A DNA stretch of 5,178 nt. Source: an uncultured Clostridia bacterium. GTDB lineage: Bacteria; Bacillota; Clostridia; Oscillospirales; Oscillospiraceae. Location of the stretch: the NCBI GenBank assembly GCA_946011705.1, contig CAMGCA010000164.1, positions 1 through 5,178 of the forward strand. The letters run 5' to 3'. The position numbers and the translations under genes were made by a program. Below, piece by piece: positions 4,298 to 5,178 of this stretch. The first letter of the stretch is position 1. Each line of letters opens with the position of its first letter. The notes under the pieces are model-generated. The model was given only the letters and a program-made list of their open reading frames with translations, was not told the DNA's origin and ran no database searches.

Positions 4298-4726
4298 ATG
4301 AAAATCAAAGCCAGAATTGACAGAATGGTGAATGCCGGAAACGTCAAGGCCATTGCCTCGGTTTCTCTAGACGGGATGTTCGTGGTAAAGAACCTGAAGG
4401 TCATGGACGGGAAGAAAGGCTTGTTTGTTTCCATGCCCCAGGAATCCTATTCTGGGAAGGATAGGCAGAAAAAGTACAGCAATACCTTCTTCGCCCTGAC
4501 CAACTCCGCCAAGCTGGCGCTGCAGGAATCGGTTTTGCAGGCATACCAGCAGCAGATCGATCCCAACTATGTGCCCCGGCAGGAATATGGAGGGCAGAGC
4601 TATCCCCAGGAGGTTCAGCACCAGCGGGACTACTACCCCCAGCCTCAATACCCCGAACCGCAGTACCCGGACTGGGTCAATGAATGCGATGACGGGATGC
4701 TTCCCATGGAGATGGGAGGAATGTAA
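4298..4726 (+). CDS. SpoVG-like nucleic-acid-binding regulator with extended tail
   Basis: Residues 1-84 match the SpoVG fold: KIKARIDRMVNAGNVKAIASVSLDGMFVV (2-30), NLKVMDGKKGLFVSMP (32-47), then a C-terminal helix ending VLQAY (79-83). SpoVG of Bacillus, Listeria and Staphylococcus is a small DNA/RNA-binding protein affecting septation, sporulation, capsule or virulence genes; host copies are usually about 85-100 residues. This one has 142 residues because of a low-complexity tail (85-142) rich in Gln, Tyr and Pro, with a near-repeat QPQYPEPQYPD (115-125) and an acidic/Met end. Such a tail is likely disordered and may serve self-association or protein contact (inference). The ribosome site AGGTG (4289-4293) is moderate. 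It ends the operon: a terminator follows 13 bases after the stop. Because of its setting and tail I treat it as an element-borne paralog rather than the housekeeping spoVG. Confidence 0.88.
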   Translation: MKIKARIDRMVNAGNVKAIASVSLDGMFVVKNLKVMDGKKGLFVSMPQESYSGKDRQKKYSNTFFALTNSAKLALQESVLQAYQQQIDPNYVPRQEYGGQSYPQEVQHQRDYYPQPQYPEPQYPDWVNECDDGMLPMEMGGM

Positions 4727-4739
4727 TATCCAGCATTTT

Positions 4740-4769
4740 GCCTCTGCCAAAAGCAGGGGCTAATTTTTT
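4740..4769 (+). terminator. Terminator after the SpoVG-like gene
   Basis: The stem pairs 4740-4747 with 4753-4760 (one T-G pair), loop CAAAA, followed by TAA and six T (4764-4769). It separates the regulator operon from the surface-protein gene, which begins 20 bases later, so that gene either has a promoter I cannot see or lives on read-through. Confidence 0.8.
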
Positions 4770-4788
4770 ACGCAGAAAGGATGAATTC

Positions 4789-5178
4789 ATGATATTGAAC
4801 CTGAAACGCTGTATCTCCTTACTTCTGGTTCTGATGCGCCTTATCGGAATCGTACCCACAGCCTACGCCGCGGAGCCGGATACCGGCAGTGTGGTGCAGG
4901 AGGACACTACAGAGCCTACCGAACCGACAGACTTGCCGGAGGCTGACAGGAGCGCAGCCCCCGCAGCTTTGAGTGCGGCTGGGGACTATGCGGTAATGTC
5001 TATTGCCAGTACCCAGAACAGCATCATGCTGTTCGACTATGCGGACAATGGCAACTACACCACTGTTCTCAATTCCCAGGTTGCTTGCGCCTACAAGCCT
5101 AACGGCTCCGGCACCACCCGGACGGCATACATCAAAAACCTGGGCTGGCACTTTGCCCGGTACGGCGGTGTTGCCTAT
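4789..5178 (+). CDS. Secreted surface protein, N-terminal part (runs off the window)
   Basis: 130 residues are visible with no stop. Residues 1-28 form a Sec signal peptide: basic MILNLKR, hydrophobic core 9-23, then TAYAA with likely cleavage after A27. An Arg at 17 interrupts the core, which is unusual. Residues 29-62 are an acidic Thr/Pro/Glu linker (EDTTEPTEPTDLPEAD). From 66 onward the sequence (YAVMSIAS..., then TAYIKNLGWHFARYGGVAY at 112-130) resembles the start of a thioester-type adhesin domain found on large LPXTG-anchored surface proteins of conjugative elements; the diagnostic parts, including the Gln partner and the cell-wall anchor, lie beyond the window, so this is tentative. 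The start is ATG 4789, eight bases after AAAGG. An ATG at 4781 is followed by a stop after three codons. Likely role: adhesion or cell contact during transfer. Confidence 0.85.
   Translation, partial: MILNLKRCISLLLVLMRLIGIVPTAYAAEPDTGSVVQEDTTEPTEPTDLPEADRSAAPAALSAAGDYAVMSIASTQNSIMLFDYADNGNYTTVLNSQVACAYKPNGSGTTRTAYIKNLGWHFARYGGVAY

Noticed and set aside
3670..4434. Long minus-strand frame opposite the AbrB-like, DUF3846 and SpoVG-like genes
   Set aside because: Three recognisable families with overlapping starts and stops on the + strand explain the region.
4781..4792. ATG 4781 as start of the surface protein
   Set aside because: It meets TGA after three codons; ATG 4789 has better ribosome spacing and yields a signal peptide.

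Overview
The window looks like the chromosomal edge of, and entry into, an integrative mobile element in a gut-type member of the Clostridia (Oscillospiraceae/Lachnospiraceae-like). This rests on CCA-encoding tRNA genes, strong GGAGG ribosome binding sites, moderately GC-rich genes beside AT-rich leaders, and a run of small accessory proteins (DUF4314, DUF3846, AbrB-like, D12 adenine methylase, SpoVG-like, large secreted surface protein) that I know from conjugative elements of these bacteria. No integrase, relaxase or conjugation gene lies in the window, so the element assignment is inference.

Layout. 1-167: 3' part of tRNA-Gly(GCC), a spacer hairpin, and complete tRNA-Cys(GCA). 177-223: a very strong terminator closes the tRNA unit. 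240-632: a gene-free leader with three more terminator-like hairpins in tandem and an unusual repeated segment that can pair with several partners. 633-1707: three tightly coupled + strand genes (Cys-rich small protein, DUF4314 protein, 193-aa conserved unknown), closed by a terminator at 1706-1749. 1767-2139: one minus-strand gene with its own good promoter. 2165-2390: a gene-poor stretch with a short basic ORF whose second half is a terminator-like hairpin, directly before the methylase. 2386-3370: a D12-class adenine methylase whose N-terminus is split by a one-base insertion and which has no ATG/GTG start in the right place. 3372-4726: a compact operon of four genes (Cys-tailed small protein, AbrB-like protein, DUF3846 protein, SpoVG-like protein) with ATGA-type overlaps, ending in a terminator. 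4789-5178: the start of a secreted, probably cell-wall-anchored protein that runs off the window.

How it may work together: the AbrB-like and SpoVG-like proteins are plausible DNA/RNA-binding regulators of the element, the methylase would mark or protect its DNA if active, and the surface protein would act at the cell envelope. The most notable signals are RNA-level: a leader with competing helices (365-518), a hairpin-containing short ORF before the methylase, a 10-bp inverted repeat that buries the start codon of the gene after the methylase, and a slip-prone CCC-A at the exact position of the methylase frameshift.
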